From contig JAEUMP010000002.1 in assembly GCA_016791445.1 (NCBI GenBank), positions 62,001-126,000 on the forward strand: a stretch of 64,000 nucleotides of DNA, in the 5' to 3' direction. This DNA is from Hyphomonadaceae bacterium. Lineage in GTDB: Bacteria > Pseudomonadota > Alphaproteobacteria > Caulobacterales > Aquidulcibacteraceae. Under the pieces are notes generated by a model, which saw only the letters and a program-made list of their open reading frames with translations, searched no databases and had not been told where the DNA came from. The position numbers and the translations under genes were made by a program. This document shows positions 27,101 through 40,389 of this stretch, piece after piece; the stretch's first letter is position 1, and every line of letters starts with the position of its first letter.

Positions 27101-27679
27101 TCAGTGCGTGGACGGCGTTTCTCCAGGCAGCAGGCCGCGCCGGGCGAGAATGGCCTGCGCCTCGGCGCTGATCGCGGCGGGGCCTACGCCGTTGGCGCGG
27201 GCGCGCGAGCGCGCGGCGGCGAGTTCCACGAGGGCTTCGTCCCACGCTTCCGGAAAGGCCGCCTCGAGGGTCTCACGCGCGAACCGCGCGGCGGCGGGCG
27301 AGGCGCCGCCGGTGGAGGCGGTGAGCAGCAGCGCCCCGCGCTGGACGATGGCCGGCGTGTGGAAGTCGCAGAAAGGCAGGACGTCTTCGACATTCACGAG
27401 CGTCTTCTCGGCGCGCGCATCGGCGGCGATTTCGCCGGAGTCCGTTTCGCTCAAACCCGCGACCCAGACGACCTGGAGCGCGTGCAGGTCCTTGCGCGTG
27501 GGGCGACGCCGGCGCAGACGCGCGCCCGCTTCGGCGACAATTTCGGCGTCAGGCGCATCGCTGAAGAACAGCGGATCGGCGCCGAGATCGCGCAGCTGCC
27601 GGAAGCGGCGCAGCGCGAGCGTTCCTTTGCCGACGACGGCGACGTCGATCTGTGCGGGGTCGAGGGTTATCGGGATCAT
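27101..27679 (-). CDS. Siroheme synthase N-terminal-like precorrin-2 dehydrogenase
   Basis: A 192-aa protein. The N-terminal Rossmann region (IDVAVVGKGTLALRRFRQLRDLGAD) and TLVNVEDVLPFCDFHTPAIVQRG match the NAD-dependent dehydrogenase/ferrochelatase part of CysG and Met8p, which oxidises precorrin-2 and inserts iron to make siroheme. Start at MIPITLDP, one base after the stop of cobA. With the methylase next to it, the two CysG activities are encoded by separate genes here. Confidence 0.88.
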   Translation of the reverse strand: MIPITLDPAQIDVAVVGKGTLALRRFRQLRDLGADPLFFSDAPDAEIVAEAGARLRRRRPTRKDLHALQVVWVAGLSETDSGEIAADARAEKTLVNVEDVLPFCDFHTPAIVQRGALLLTASTGGASPAAARFARETLEAAFPEAWDEALVELAAARSRARANGVGPAAISAEAQAILARRGLLPGETPSTH

Positions 27680-27680
27680 G

Positions 27681-28445
27681 TCAGCTCGCGGCGGCTTTCG
27701 TTTCCGTTTCAAGGTTGAGGCGGTGTTCTGCGGCGGCGCGGGCGAAGGCGTCGCCGATGAGAAGCAGTGCGGGGCCGTCACCGGCGGCGTCGGCGAGTTG
27801 ATCCAGTTCGGCCAGTACGCCGCCCAGCGCCCTCCCGTTCCCGAGTGACGCCGATTCAACGAGGACGGCCGGGCGCGTTGCGGGGACGCCGCGTGCGATC
27901 AGCGCGTCGCGCACCCGCGCGGCTTCGCGCTTGCCCATGTAGACGACGGCGCTGTCCGCGGCGGCGGCGGCGTTGGCCCACGCTTCGTCACCATCGAGCC
28001 CTTTGGCGACGGCCGGCGTCACGAAGGCGACCGAGCGCGCGACCTTGCGGTGCGTCAGCGACGCCATGATCTCCGCGGCGGCCGCGAACCCCGCGCTCAC
28101 GCCGGGGACGACTTCCACCGGCACATTGGCCGCGCGGCACGCCTCGATTTCTTCCTGCGCGCGCCCGAACAGCATCGGATCGCCGCCCTTGAGACGCACG
28201 ACGATCTTGTGGCGTTGCGCGGACCGCACGAGCAGGCGGTTGATGAAGCTCTGGTCGGTGGAAGGGCGATGCGCGCGCTTGCCGACATTGAGAAGGCGGG
28301 CGTTCACCGCCATCGCCAGCGTTTCCGGATCGACGAGCGCATCGTGGAGCACGATGTCGGCGGCAGCGAGCAGGCGCGCCGCGCGCAGCGTGAGGAGATC
28401 GGCGGCGCCGGGGCCTGCGCCCACGAGATAGACCGTGCCGGTCAC
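27681..28445 (-). CDS. cobA: Uroporphyrinogen-III C-methyltransferase
   Basis: A 254-aa SAM-dependent methylase making precorrin-2, the first step to siroheme. YLVGAGPGAADLLTLRA at the N-terminus and RLKGGDPMLFGRAQEEIE are its two conserved signatures. It starts with GTG overlapping the stop of the upstream gene by 4 bp (GTGA). The order cysI, DUF934, cobA, dehydrogenase is one tight minus-strand operon for sulfite reduction and its cofactor. Confidence 0.95.
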   Translation of the reverse strand: MTGTVYLVGAGPGAADLLTLRAARLLAAADIVLHDALVDPETLAMAVNARLLNVGKRAHRPSTDQSFINRLLVRSAQRHKIVVRLKGGDPMLFGRAQEEIEACRAANVPVEVVPGVSAGFAAAAEIMASLTHRKVARSVAFVTPAVAKGLDGDEAWANAAAAADSAVVYMGKREAARVRDALIARGVPATRPAVLVESASLGNGRALGGVLAELDQLADAAGDGPALLLIGDAFARAAAEHRLNLETETKAAAS

Positions 28446-29031
28446 GACGCTTTCTCCGCCGCGGCGTTCGCTTCATCGCGGCGCCGGAAGATCGGCGCCC
28501 TACCGTCGGCGGCGTCCTGATAGACTTCGCCGTAATCGGAGAAGGCTTTCAGCGCATCATTCACGTCCTGGCCATCGCGCAGTTGGAAGGCGTCGAACCC
28601 GCACCGCGCCATCTGGAAGAGCTGATCGCGCGCCACGTCCCCCACGGCGCGCAGTTCGCCCGTGTAGCCGAGACGCTTGCGCAGCAGGACGCCGCTCGAC
28701 AGGCCGCGTCCGTCGCTGAACTTGGCGAAGTCGATCGCGAACAACGTCACGCCTTCGAGTTGGCCTTCCAGCGCAAGTGGATCGTCCGTCGCGACGAGCA
28801 CCGGCGGCAGCCCGCGGTCGCCCTCAAGCCAGTCTTTCAGTGGCGTGTAGCCTGCGGCACGCCAGTCCTTCTCGACCTTTTCGCCGGCGGGTTTCTTCAC
28901 ATAGGTCGCGAGACGCGCATCGCCGCGCCCGCCGTCGACATTCACATCGACAGGCTTCGCCACGACAGCCGCTTGCGCTTCGCCCGCAGCGACGAACGGC
29001 TTTCTCGCCGCATCGAGTTTGATCAGCACGC

Positions 29032-29035
<4 letters not shown>
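28442..29035 (-). CDS. DUF934 protein of the sulfite-reduction operon
   Basis: A 197-aa protein. The blocks PLALEGQLEGVTLFAIDFAKFSDGR and GELRAVGDVARDQLFQMARCGFDAF are those of DUF934, a family almost always encoded next to assimilatory sulfite reductase. Its role is thought to support sulfite reduction but is not established. Start at MSVLIKL, overlapping the cysI stop by 4 bp; its own stop overlaps cobA by 4 bp. Confidence 0.93.
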
Positions 29036-31946
<2,911 letters not shown>

Positions 31947-31951
31947 CCGTC

Positions 31952-32929
31952 ATGGCGCTGGTTTCCGTCATCGACGCCATCGGCAACACGCCGCTCATCC
32001 GGCTGAAGCGCGCGAGCGAGCTCACCGGCTGCGAGATTCTCGGCAAGGCGGAGTTCCTCAATCCCGGCCAGTCGGTGAAGGACCGTGCGGCGCTCGGCAT
32101 CATCCGCGATGCGGAAAGGCGCGGGCTGTTGAAGCCGGGCGGCACGATCGTCGAGGGGACGTCAGGCAATACCGGCATCGGCCTCGCCATGGTCGGCAAT
32201 GCGCTCGGCTACCGCTCGGTGATCGTCATGCCGCGCACGCAGACGCAGGAAAAGAAGGATGCGGTGAAGCTGCTCGGCGCGGAGCTTGTGGAAGTAGACG
32301 CCGTGCCCGCCGCCGATCCCAATCACTATGTGAAGTTTTCCGGTCGGCTGGCTGAAGAGCGCGGCGGCTTCTGGGCCCAGCAGTTCGACAACACCGCCAA
32401 CCGCCGCGCGCACGAGGAAACGACGGGCCCGGAAATCTGGGAACAGACGCAAGGCAAGGTCGACGGCTTCATTTGCGCGGTAGGCTCGGGCGGCACGCTC
32501 GGAGGCGTGTCGAACTTTCTGAAGTCGAAGAACACGCACGTGCAGATTGGCCTCGCCGATCCCGGCGGCGCGGCGCTCTACAACTGGTACAGGCACGGCG
32601 AGCTCAAGGCCGAGGGCACGTCGATCACCGAGGGCATTGGACAGGGCCGCGTGACGGCCAATCTCGAAGGCGTCGTCGTCGATCACGCCTGGCGGATCGA
32701 GGATTCAGAAGCGTTGCAGATCGTCTTCGATCTCGTGCGCGAGGAAGGCCTCTGCCTCGGCGGCTCCAGCGGCATCAACATCGCGGGTGCGATCCGACTC
32801 GCGCAGGAATTGGGGCCGGGCAAGACGATTGTCACGATCCTCTGCGATTACGGCAATCGCTATCAGAGCAAGGTGTTCAATCCGGATTTTCTGCGCTCGA
32901 AGAATCTGCCGGTCCCTGACTGGCTCTAG
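31952..32929 (+). CDS. cysK: Cysteine synthase A (O-acetylserine sulfhydrylase)
   Basis: A 325-aa PLP enzyme making cysteine from O-acetylserine and sulfide. The Schiff-base lysine is K43 in SVKDRA, the substrate loop is EGTSGNTG, and AVGSGGTLGGVS binds the PLP phosphate. It completes the local route from sulfite to cysteine. Its stop codon lies in a CTAG shared with the convergent LysR gene. Confidence 0.96.
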   Translation: MALVSVIDAIGNTPLIRLKRASELTGCEILGKAEFLNPGQSVKDRAALGIIRDAERRGLLKPGGTIVEGTSGNTGIGLAMVGNALGYRSVIVMPRTQTQEKKDAVKLLGAELVEVDAVPAADPNHYVKFSGRLAEERGGFWAQQFDNTANRRAHEETTGPEIWEQTQGKVDGFICAVGSGGTLGGVSNFLKSKNTHVQIGLADPGGAALYNWYRHGELKAEGTSITEGIGQGRVTANLEGVVVDHAWRIEDSEALQIVFDLVREEGLCLGGSSGINIAGAIRLAQELGPGKTIVTILCDYGNRYQSKVFNPDFLRSKNLPVPDWL

Positions 32930-33873
32930 ATTCCCGCGCCCGCTTCAAGCTCGCCCTCGCGCGCTTCCACGCGCATCCATTCCATGAAGGACTTCAGCGC
33001 CGGGGTCAGCGTGCGTCCGCGGGGCCAGACCATCCAGTAGGCGAAGTTGAGCGGCGTCGCGCTTTCGCCGAAGGGCGCGACGAGCCGGCCCAGCGCAATG
33101 TCGGCGGCGGCGAGCTGGCGCTTGGCGAGCGCCACGCCCTTGCCGGCGATGGCCGCCTCGATCACGAGGCTCGCGAGATTGAAACGAAGGCCGCGCCGAC
33201 CGTCGACGGAGTCGAGCCCGCGCGCGCGCAGCCACATTTCCCATGTCGGGCAGGACGGATCCTGCTCCGCGCTCTCGTCATGCAGCAGCGCGAAACGCGC
33301 GAGGTCCGCCGGCTCTTTCAGACCCTCGTCGCCGAGCAGCGCGGGGCTGCAGATCGGCAGCACGGACTCCGCCAGGAGCCGCTCCGAATTCGTGTCGCGA
33401 TAGCCGCCGGGGCCATAGCGGATCGCGATATCGACGTCCGAGGTGGCGAAGTCGGTGACCTGCATGTCCGCCGCGATCCAGACTTCGACGTCGGGGTGCT
33501 GTTCCTTGAACCGTTCGAGCCGCGGCACGAGCCACTTCATCGCAAACGAGGGCGCCGCCGATACCGAAACCCGCTGGCTGCGCAGCGGCAGGCGCATCAC
33601 CCTTGCGGCCTCGGCGAGGGCGCCGAGACCCTCGCTGGCGTGCCGGAAGGCGGCCTTGCCCACATCGGTCAGCTCCACCCCGCGCCCGAGACGGCGGAAT
33701 AGCGGTTGGCCCGCATAGGCTTCAAGCGACTGGATCTGCTGGCTGACGGCGGCGGGGCTCACGCCCAGTTCGTCGGCCGCCTTGGCGAAACTCGCATGCC
33801 GCGCCGCCGCCTCGAAGGCGCGGAAGGCAGCATAAGGCGGCCCGCGATCGGGAGTGTCAGATTGGTGCGCCAC
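32926..33873 (-). CDS. LysR-family transcriptional regulator, GcvA type
   Basis: A 315-aa protein. The helix-turn-helix lies at about residues 14-75 (YAAFRAFEAAARHASFAKAA, SPAAVSQQIQSLE) and the effector-binding domain fills the rest. The start is a GTG at 33873 (MAHQSDTP...); no in-frame ATG lies near the HTH and the Shine-Dalgarno is weak. It is divergent from the aldehyde dehydrogenase with a 93-bp gap, the classic arrangement for a LysR regulator and its target. Confidence 0.9.
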   Translation of the reverse strand: MAHQSDTPDRGPPYAAFRAFEAAARHASFAKAADELGVSPAAVSQQIQSLEAYAGQPLFRRLGRGVELTDVGKAAFRHASEGLGALAEAARVMRLPLRSQRVSVSAAPSFAMKWLVPRLERFKEQHPDVEVWIAADMQVTDFATSDVDIAIRYGPGGYRDTNSERLLAESVLPICSPALLGDEGLKEPADLARFALLHDESAEQDPSCPTWEMWLRARGLDSVDGRRGLRFNLASLVIEAAIAGKGVALAKRQLAAADIALGRLVAPFGESATPLNFAYWMVWPRGRTLTPALKSFMEWMRVEAREGELEAGAGI

Positions 33874-33966
33874 GAGCCGTAAGTGAGGGCGGTCGCCCCG
33901 ATCGGCAAGCCTTATCCCCAACACTTGCCGGTCTGGTATGAGGGGATTCCCCTGACGGAGCCTTTG

Positions 33967-35487
33967 ATGACCGCCTCCACCACCGCCGCCGAGACCCGTG
34001 CAGCGCTTGATGCACTCGGCTTCGATCCCGCTGCGTACACGGGCGGCAGCCTCGCGGCGCATTCCCCCATAGACGGCGCGAAGATCGGCGCGGTGCGCGA
34101 AACCTCTGTCGCCGGCGTGGAAGAGGCGGCGGGCAAGGCGGCCGAGGCATTTCGCGCCTGGCGGCTCGTGCCCGCGCCCCGTCGTGGCGAACTCGTGCGG
34201 CTCTTCGGCGAAGAATTGCGGGCATCGAAGGCGCATCTTGCTGCGCTCGTGACGCTCGAAGCGGGCAAGATCGTCTCCGAAGCGGCGGGCGAAGTGCAGG
34301 AGATGATCGACATCTGCGATTTCGCCATCGGTCTCTCGCGCCAGCTCTACGGTCTCACCATCGCCACCGAGCGTCCCGAACATCGCATGATGGAAAGCTG
34401 GCGCGCGGCAGGCCCGTGCGGGATCATCAGCGCCTTCAACTTTCCGGTCGCGGTGTGGAGCTGGAACGCGGCGCTCGCGCTCGTCTGCGGCGATCCGGTG
34501 CTGTGGAAGCCTTCGGAGAAGACGCCGCTCACGGCGCTGGCCGTGCAGGCGATCTTCGAGCGCGCCGTGAAGCGTTTCGGCGATGCGCCGGACAACCTCT
34601 CACAAGTCCTGATCGGCGGGCGCGAGATCGGCGCCGCGCTTGTTGCCGACGAGCGCGTGCCGATCATTTCCGCGACGGGCTCGACGGCGATGGGCCGCGA
34701 CGTGGGGCAGAAACTCGCGGCGCGCTTCGCGAAGGCGATCCTCGAACTCGGCGGCAACAATGCGATGATCGTGACGCCGAGCGCCGATCTCGATCTCGCA
34801 CTGCGCGGCATCGCTTTCGCGGCGATGGGCACGGCTGGGCAGCGCTGCACGACGCTGCGGCGTTTGTTCGTACATGAGAGCGTCTACGACCAACTGCTGC
34901 CGCGTCTGAAGAAAGCGTATGCAGGCGTCGCCATCGGCGATCCCCGCGACGCAAGAGTGCTTGTTGGCCCATTGATTGACGAACACGCGTGGCACGGCAT
35001 GGAACGTGCTCTAGGCGACGCGACAGGGCTCGGCGCGCGGATCCACGGCGGCCAGCGCCGCGAGGTCATCGGAGAGGGCGTCTATGTCGACCCCGCCATC
35101 GTCGAGATGAAATCGCACGAAGGGCCGATGCTGCGCGAGACCTTCGCGCCGATCCTCTATGTGATGCGCTACCGTGACCTTGAGGAGGCCGTCGCCCTGA
35201 ACAACGCCGTCAGCGCCGGACTCTCCTCGTCGATCTTCACCAACGACCTGCGCGAGGCGGAGTACTTCGTTTCCGAGGCCGGCAGCGATTGCGGCATCGC
35301 CAACGTCAACATCGGCCCATCCGGCGCCGAGATCGGCGGCGCGTTCGGCGGCGAGAAGGAGACGGGCGGCGGTCGTGAGGCGGGCTCGGACAGCTGGAAA
35401 GCCTATATGCGCCGGGCGACCAATACCGTGAACTACGGTCGCACCCTGCCGCTGGCGCAGGGGGTCAGCTTTGACATCGGGGACTAG
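33967..35487 (+). CDS. Aldehyde dehydrogenase, ALDH7 / piperideine-6-carboxylate dehydrogenase type
   Basis: A 506-aa NAD-dependent enzyme. The catalytic Cys is C294 in GQRCTT, the general base E260 in LELGGNNA, and FNFPVAVWSWNAALALVCGD is the ALDH7 signature. GGAFGGEKETGGGREAGSDSWK near the end is also typical. The family oxidises alpha-aminoadipate semialdehyde in lysine breakdown. No other lysine genes are nearby. GGAG precedes ATG 33967. Probably controlled by the divergent LysR protein. Confidence 0.92.
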   Translation: MTASTTAAETRAALDALGFDPAAYTGGSLAAHSPIDGAKIGAVRETSVAGVEEAAGKAAEAFRAWRLVPAPRRGELVRLFGEELRASKAHLAALVTLEAGKIVSEAAGEVQEMIDICDFAIGLSRQLYGLTIATERPEHRMMESWRAAGPCGIISAFNFPVAVWSWNAALALVCGDPVLWKPSEKTPLTALAVQAIFERAVKRFGDAPDNLSQVLIGGREIGAALVADERVPIISATGSTAMGRDVGQKLAARFAKAILELGGNNAMIVTPSADLDLALRGIAFAAMGTAGQRCTTLRRLFVHESVYDQLLPRLKKAYAGVAIGDPRDARVLVGPLIDEHAWHGMERALGDATGLGARIHGGQRREVIGEGVYVDPAIVEMKSHEGPMLRETFAPILYVMRYRDLEEAVALNNAVSAGLSSSIFTNDLREAEYFVSEAGSDCGIANVNIGPSGAEIGGAFGGEKETGGGREAGSDSWKAYMRRATNTVNYGRTLPLAQGVSFDIGD

Positions 35488-36978
<1,491 letters not shown>

Positions 36979-37020
36979 GCCTCTTCGCTCGACGCCAAGG
37001 TTTTTCTGAGGGGTACTCCC

Positions 37021-38322
37021 ATGCGTCCCGGCGCGCGGCTGCAGGCCGCCATCGAAGTCCTCGAAGATGTGGAGGCGCGCAAGCGTCCTGCGGCGGATGC
37101 GCTGAAGGACTGGATGCTGTCGCATCGCTTCGCGGGCTCAAAGGATCGCGCCGATATCGGCGACACGGTGTTCGGTGCGATGCGCTGGCGCAATTCGAGC
37201 GCGTATCGCTTCGGCGCGGACACGCCGCGGGCGTGGGTGTTGGGCGCGCAGGCTTTCGGGTTCGGCGTGGATGTAGGGGCGCTGGAGGCGTCGTTCAATG
37301 ACCCGCATGCGCCGAGCGCGCTGACGGAGGCGGAACGCGCCGCCTTGCATGGCGCCCGCACGCTCGGCGAGGCACCCGCACATGTCCGTGGCGATTATCC
37401 CGAATGGCTCGATGCGAGCCTTGCGCGCGCTTTCGGCGATGAGCGTGCGGAGGAAGGCGCCGGCCTCGCAGCGCCCGCGCCGCTCGATCTCCGCGCCAAC
37501 ACGCTGAAGACAACACGGGAAAGGCTCGTCGCCGCATTGGCGGAAAGTCCCCGTCTTGCCGGACCGCCGCCGCTCACACCCTATTCGCCGGACGGCGTGC
37601 GCGTGCCGTGGACGCAAGGGCGCGCTTTTCCGTGGGCGACCGAGCAGAGCTTTCTCAAGGGCTGGTTCGAGGTGCAGGACGAGGGCAGCCAGATCGCCGC
37701 GCTGCTCGCGGGCGCCAAGCCCGGCATGCAGGTCGCAGATGTGTGTGCGGGCGGCGGCGGGAAGACGCTCGCGCTCTCGGCGTTGATGCAGAACAAGGGC
37801 CAGCTCTACGCCTTCGATGTCGACGGGAGACGCCTCGCGCCGTTGCATGAGCGCATCGAACGGGCGGGCGTGCGCAACGTGCAGGTGCGGGCGCCGGCGC
37901 GGACGAAGGATGTGCTGGCCGATCTGCGCGGGAAGATGGATGTCGTCTTCGTCGATGCGCCGTGCACAGGGTCGGGCACATGGCGGCGCGCGCCGGACTC
38001 GAAATGGCGCCTCGGGCCGAACGCACTTGCGAAGCGTCTGGAAGAACAGCAGCAGGCGCTCGATATCGCGGCGCCCTTGGTGAAGCCGGGCGGGCGGCTG
38101 ATCTATGTGACCTGTTCGGTGTTGCCGGAAGAAAACGGCGATGCGGTGGATGCGTTTCTGGCCCGCAGCGAGGGCTTCGCGCCGGCGCCGCTCGTCGCGC
38201 CGAACGCGGAGATAGGAACGCTCGTCGAACGCTGCAAGCTCGATGACGCGGGAACGCGGATTCAATTGTCGCCACGACGGGCGGGCTGCGACGGGTTTTT
38301 CGTTGCTTCGCTCAGCCGCTGA
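37021..38322 (+). CDS. NOL1/NOP2/Sun-family RNA (cytosine-C5)-methyltransferase
   Basis: A 433-aa protein. ADVCAGGGGKTLALSA is the SAM site, DAPCTGSGTWRR and VTCSVLPEEN carry the two catalytic Cys. The N-terminal 130 residues (DWMLSHRFAGSKDRADIGD) are helical and differ from the NusB domain of the RsmB-like copy at 17764-19011. The methylated position is not predictable. GAGGGG precedes the ATG; 42 bp from guaB and 18 bp before the thiolase. Confidence 0.92.
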   Translation: MRPGARLQAAIEVLEDVEARKRPAADALKDWMLSHRFAGSKDRADIGDTVFGAMRWRNSSAYRFGADTPRAWVLGAQAFGFGVDVGALEASFNDPHAPSALTEAERAALHGARTLGEAPAHVRGDYPEWLDASLARAFGDERAEEGAGLAAPAPLDLRANTLKTTRERLVAALAESPRLAGPPPLTPYSPDGVRVPWTQGRAFPWATEQSFLKGWFEVQDEGSQIAALLAGAKPGMQVADVCAGGGGKTLALSALMQNKGQLYAFDVDGRRLAPLHERIERAGVRNVQVRAPARTKDVLADLRGKMDVVFVDAPCTGSGTWRRAPDSKWRLGPNALAKRLEEQQQALDIAAPLVKPGGRLIYVTCSVLPEENGDAVDAFLARSEGFAPAPLVAPNAEIGTLVERCKLDDAGTRIQLSPRRAGCDGFFVASLSR

Positions 38323-38340
38323 GATCACGGGAGAGAAAAC

Positions 38341-39537
38341 ATGCGTCGCGCCGCCATCGTCGCTCCGGTCCGCACGCCGGTCGGGAAGTTTCTCGGATCG
38401 CTGAAAGGCGTCGCCGTCGAGCATCTCGCCGCAACCGTCGTCAACGAAGTCGTTGCGCGGTCGAAGATCGATCCGGCGCTGATCGAGGATGTGGTCTTCG
38501 CGCAGAGCTATGCGAATGGCGAGACGCCGTGCGTCGGACGGTGGGCGGCGTTGCAGGCCGGACTGCCGATTGAAGTTCCAGGATTGCAAACCGATCGGCG
38601 TTGCGGGGGCGGGCTTCAGGCGATCGCGACGGCGGCGATGATGGTGGAGACGGGCGCGGCGGATGTGGTGATCGCCGGCGGCGTCGAGAGCATGAGCAAT
38701 GTCGAATACTATACGACTGACATGCGCGGCGGCGCGCGGTCTGGATCGTCGACCTTGTATGATCGTCTCGAGCGTGGGCGTGAGCGGTCGCAGCCGGTGG
38801 AACGGTTCGGCGTCATTTCGGGGATGATCGAGACGGCGGAGAATGTCGCGAAGGAATGCGGCATCGGGCGCGAGGAGAGCGATGCGTTCGCGGCCGAGAG
38901 TCACAAGCGTGCGGCGGCGGCGTGGAAGGCCGGAAAATTCGCGGATGAACTCGTGAAAGTCTCCGTGCCGCAGCGCAAGGGCGATCCCGTCATCGTCGGC
39001 GAGGATGAAGGCGTGCGCGGCGATGCGACGGCGGAAAGTATGGCCGCGCTGAAGCCGATCATGAAGGGCGGCGTCGTCACGGCGGGTAATGCGAGCCAGC
39101 AGAACGATGCGGCGGCGGCGTGCCTTATCGTGGCGGAGGACAGGCTGGCGTCGCTCAACCTGACTCCGATGGGATTTCTCGTGGGCTGGTCTGCGGTCGG
39201 GTGCCATCCGGCGACGATGGGGCTCGGTCCCGTGCCGGCGGTGGCGAAGCTCTTCAAGCGCACGGGTCTCGGTTGGAACGATATCGACCTCGTCGAATTG
39301 AACGAGGCGTTCGCGGCCCAGGTGCTCGGCGTCCTGAAGCAGTGGGGCTGGGACGAGCGCGACAAGCTGAACGTCAATGGCGGCGGCATTTCGCTGGGCC
39401 ATCCGATCGCCGCGACCGGCGTGCGGATCGCGACGACGCTTCTTCACGAAATGCAGCGGCGCAATGCGCGCTATGGACTGGAGACGATGTGCGTCGGCGG
39501 CGGTCAGGGCATGGCGGCGGTGTTCGAGCGGGCGTGA
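38341..39537 (+). CDS. Acetyl-CoA C-acyltransferase (thiolase)
   Basis: A 398-aa thiolase. The nucleophile is C88 (RRCGGG), with H354 in GHPIAATG and C384 in CVGGGQG completing the active site. Whether it is biosynthetic (acetoacetyl-CoA) or degradative cannot be told; no partner fatty-acid or PHB gene is adjacent. The start ATG follows GGGAG. It probably ends the unit that begins at guaB or the methylase. Confidence 0.94.
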   Translation: MRRAAIVAPVRTPVGKFLGSLKGVAVEHLAATVVNEVVARSKIDPALIEDVVFAQSYANGETPCVGRWAALQAGLPIEVPGLQTDRRCGGGLQAIATAAMMVETGAADVVIAGGVESMSNVEYYTTDMRGGARSGSSTLYDRLERGRERSQPVERFGVISGMIETAENVAKECGIGREESDAFAAESHKRAAAAWKAGKFADELVKVSVPQRKGDPVIVGEDEGVRGDATAESMAALKPIMKGGVVTAGNASQQNDAAAACLIVAEDRLASLNLTPMGFLVGWSAVGCHPATMGLGPVPAVAKLFKRTGLGWNDIDLVELNEAFAAQVLGVLKQWGWDERDKLNVNGGGISLGHPIAATGVRIATTLLHEMQRRNARYGLETMCVGGGQGMAAVFERA

Positions 39538-39660
39538 ATGTTCGGCGGCTTGTGGTGCGGCGTCTGTCGGGCATGCGCGGGCGCCGCCAGACTCCGGGGA
39601 ATCTCGCGTGGTTTGGACATGGGTTTGCGCACCGGGAGGTGCGCGGTCCGGCATGACAGG

Positions 39661-40155
39661 TCATGACGTGTCTGCGGCTTCGGTCGTGGGTGCGATGGTC
39701 TGCACGCCGAGAGCGATCGTCACGGCGATGACCGTGACGATGGCGCCGGGCGTTGCGCCGGATTTCGGCAAACGCGCGAGGGCGCGCTTCACCACTTTGT
39801 CCAACTGCGCCAGCGCGTCGCGCATGTCCGCGAGCGTGCGCAAGCGTATGCCGCGCGTGAAGGCGTGAATGATGCGGATCTTGCGACGGCGGTAGCCGAG
39901 CATGCCGAGCGGATGGTGCGTGAAGACCGGCGGATCGCGCCGGAACGTCATGCGCGAGCACATCGACAGGAAGATCAGCTTGCGGATGTCGCGCCGCGCC
40001 TTTCGCACTTCCTGCTGGAAATCGAGACGCAAAATTCTGGGCAGACGCACGCGCGCCGCGACCCAGGCGAGAACGTGCAAGAGCCACAGATGGATTTCGC
40101 GCGCAGCGGCGGCGTAAGCGGCGCGGCGGTGACGTAGTGGCTTTGCGATCTGCAT
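39661..40155 (-). CDS. Hypothetical basic protein with C-terminal membrane helix
   Basis: A 164-aa protein I do not recognise. It is rich in Arg and Lys through residue 130 (LGMLGYRRRKIRIIHAFTRG) with one hydrophobic segment near residues 136-155 (IVTVIAVTIALGVQTIA) and possibly a shorter one at 20-35. AGGAG lies 9 bp before the ATG at 40155. No lipobox or signal peptide. The gene stands alone between thiolase and amidase. Confidence 0.65.
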   Translation of the reverse strand: MQIAKPLRHRRAAYAAAAREIHLWLLHVLAWVAARVRLPRILRLDFQQEVRKARRDIRKLIFLSMCSRMTFRRDPPVFTHHPLGMLGYRRRKIRIIHAFTRGIRLRTLADMRDALAQLDKVVKRALARLPKSGATPGAIVTVIAVTIALGVQTIAPTTEAADTS

Positions 40156-40311
40156 CTGGTGCTCTCCTCTTCGCGGCGCCGGAACCATTCCGACGCGACG
40201 TGGGAGGAGTGTTTCATGGCTTCCGACCCGGTCGGATTGCGGAGGCGATTTTTCTGCAGCGGACCGCCGGCGCCCTCGCCGGCCTCCATGTGCGCCAAGG
40301 GGGGGCGGTTT

Positions 40312-40344
40312 GCCGGCGGGGCGCCGGCGGTCCTCGTCGCGAGG
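40312..40344. repeat. Tandem GC hairpins in the gap after the amidase gene
   Basis: GCCGGCG-GGG-CGCCGGC (40312-40328) forms a perfect 7-bp stem and CCTCG-TCG-CGAGG (40332-40344) a 5-bp stem. They lie downstream of the amidase stop. There is no T run, so they are not typical intrinsic terminators; they may slow 3' decay or assist Rho-dependent ending. Confidence 0.35.
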
Positions 40345-40389
40345 GGAATGGCCTTCGCGTTTCCCCCTACTGAACTGTCATGTTTCGGT

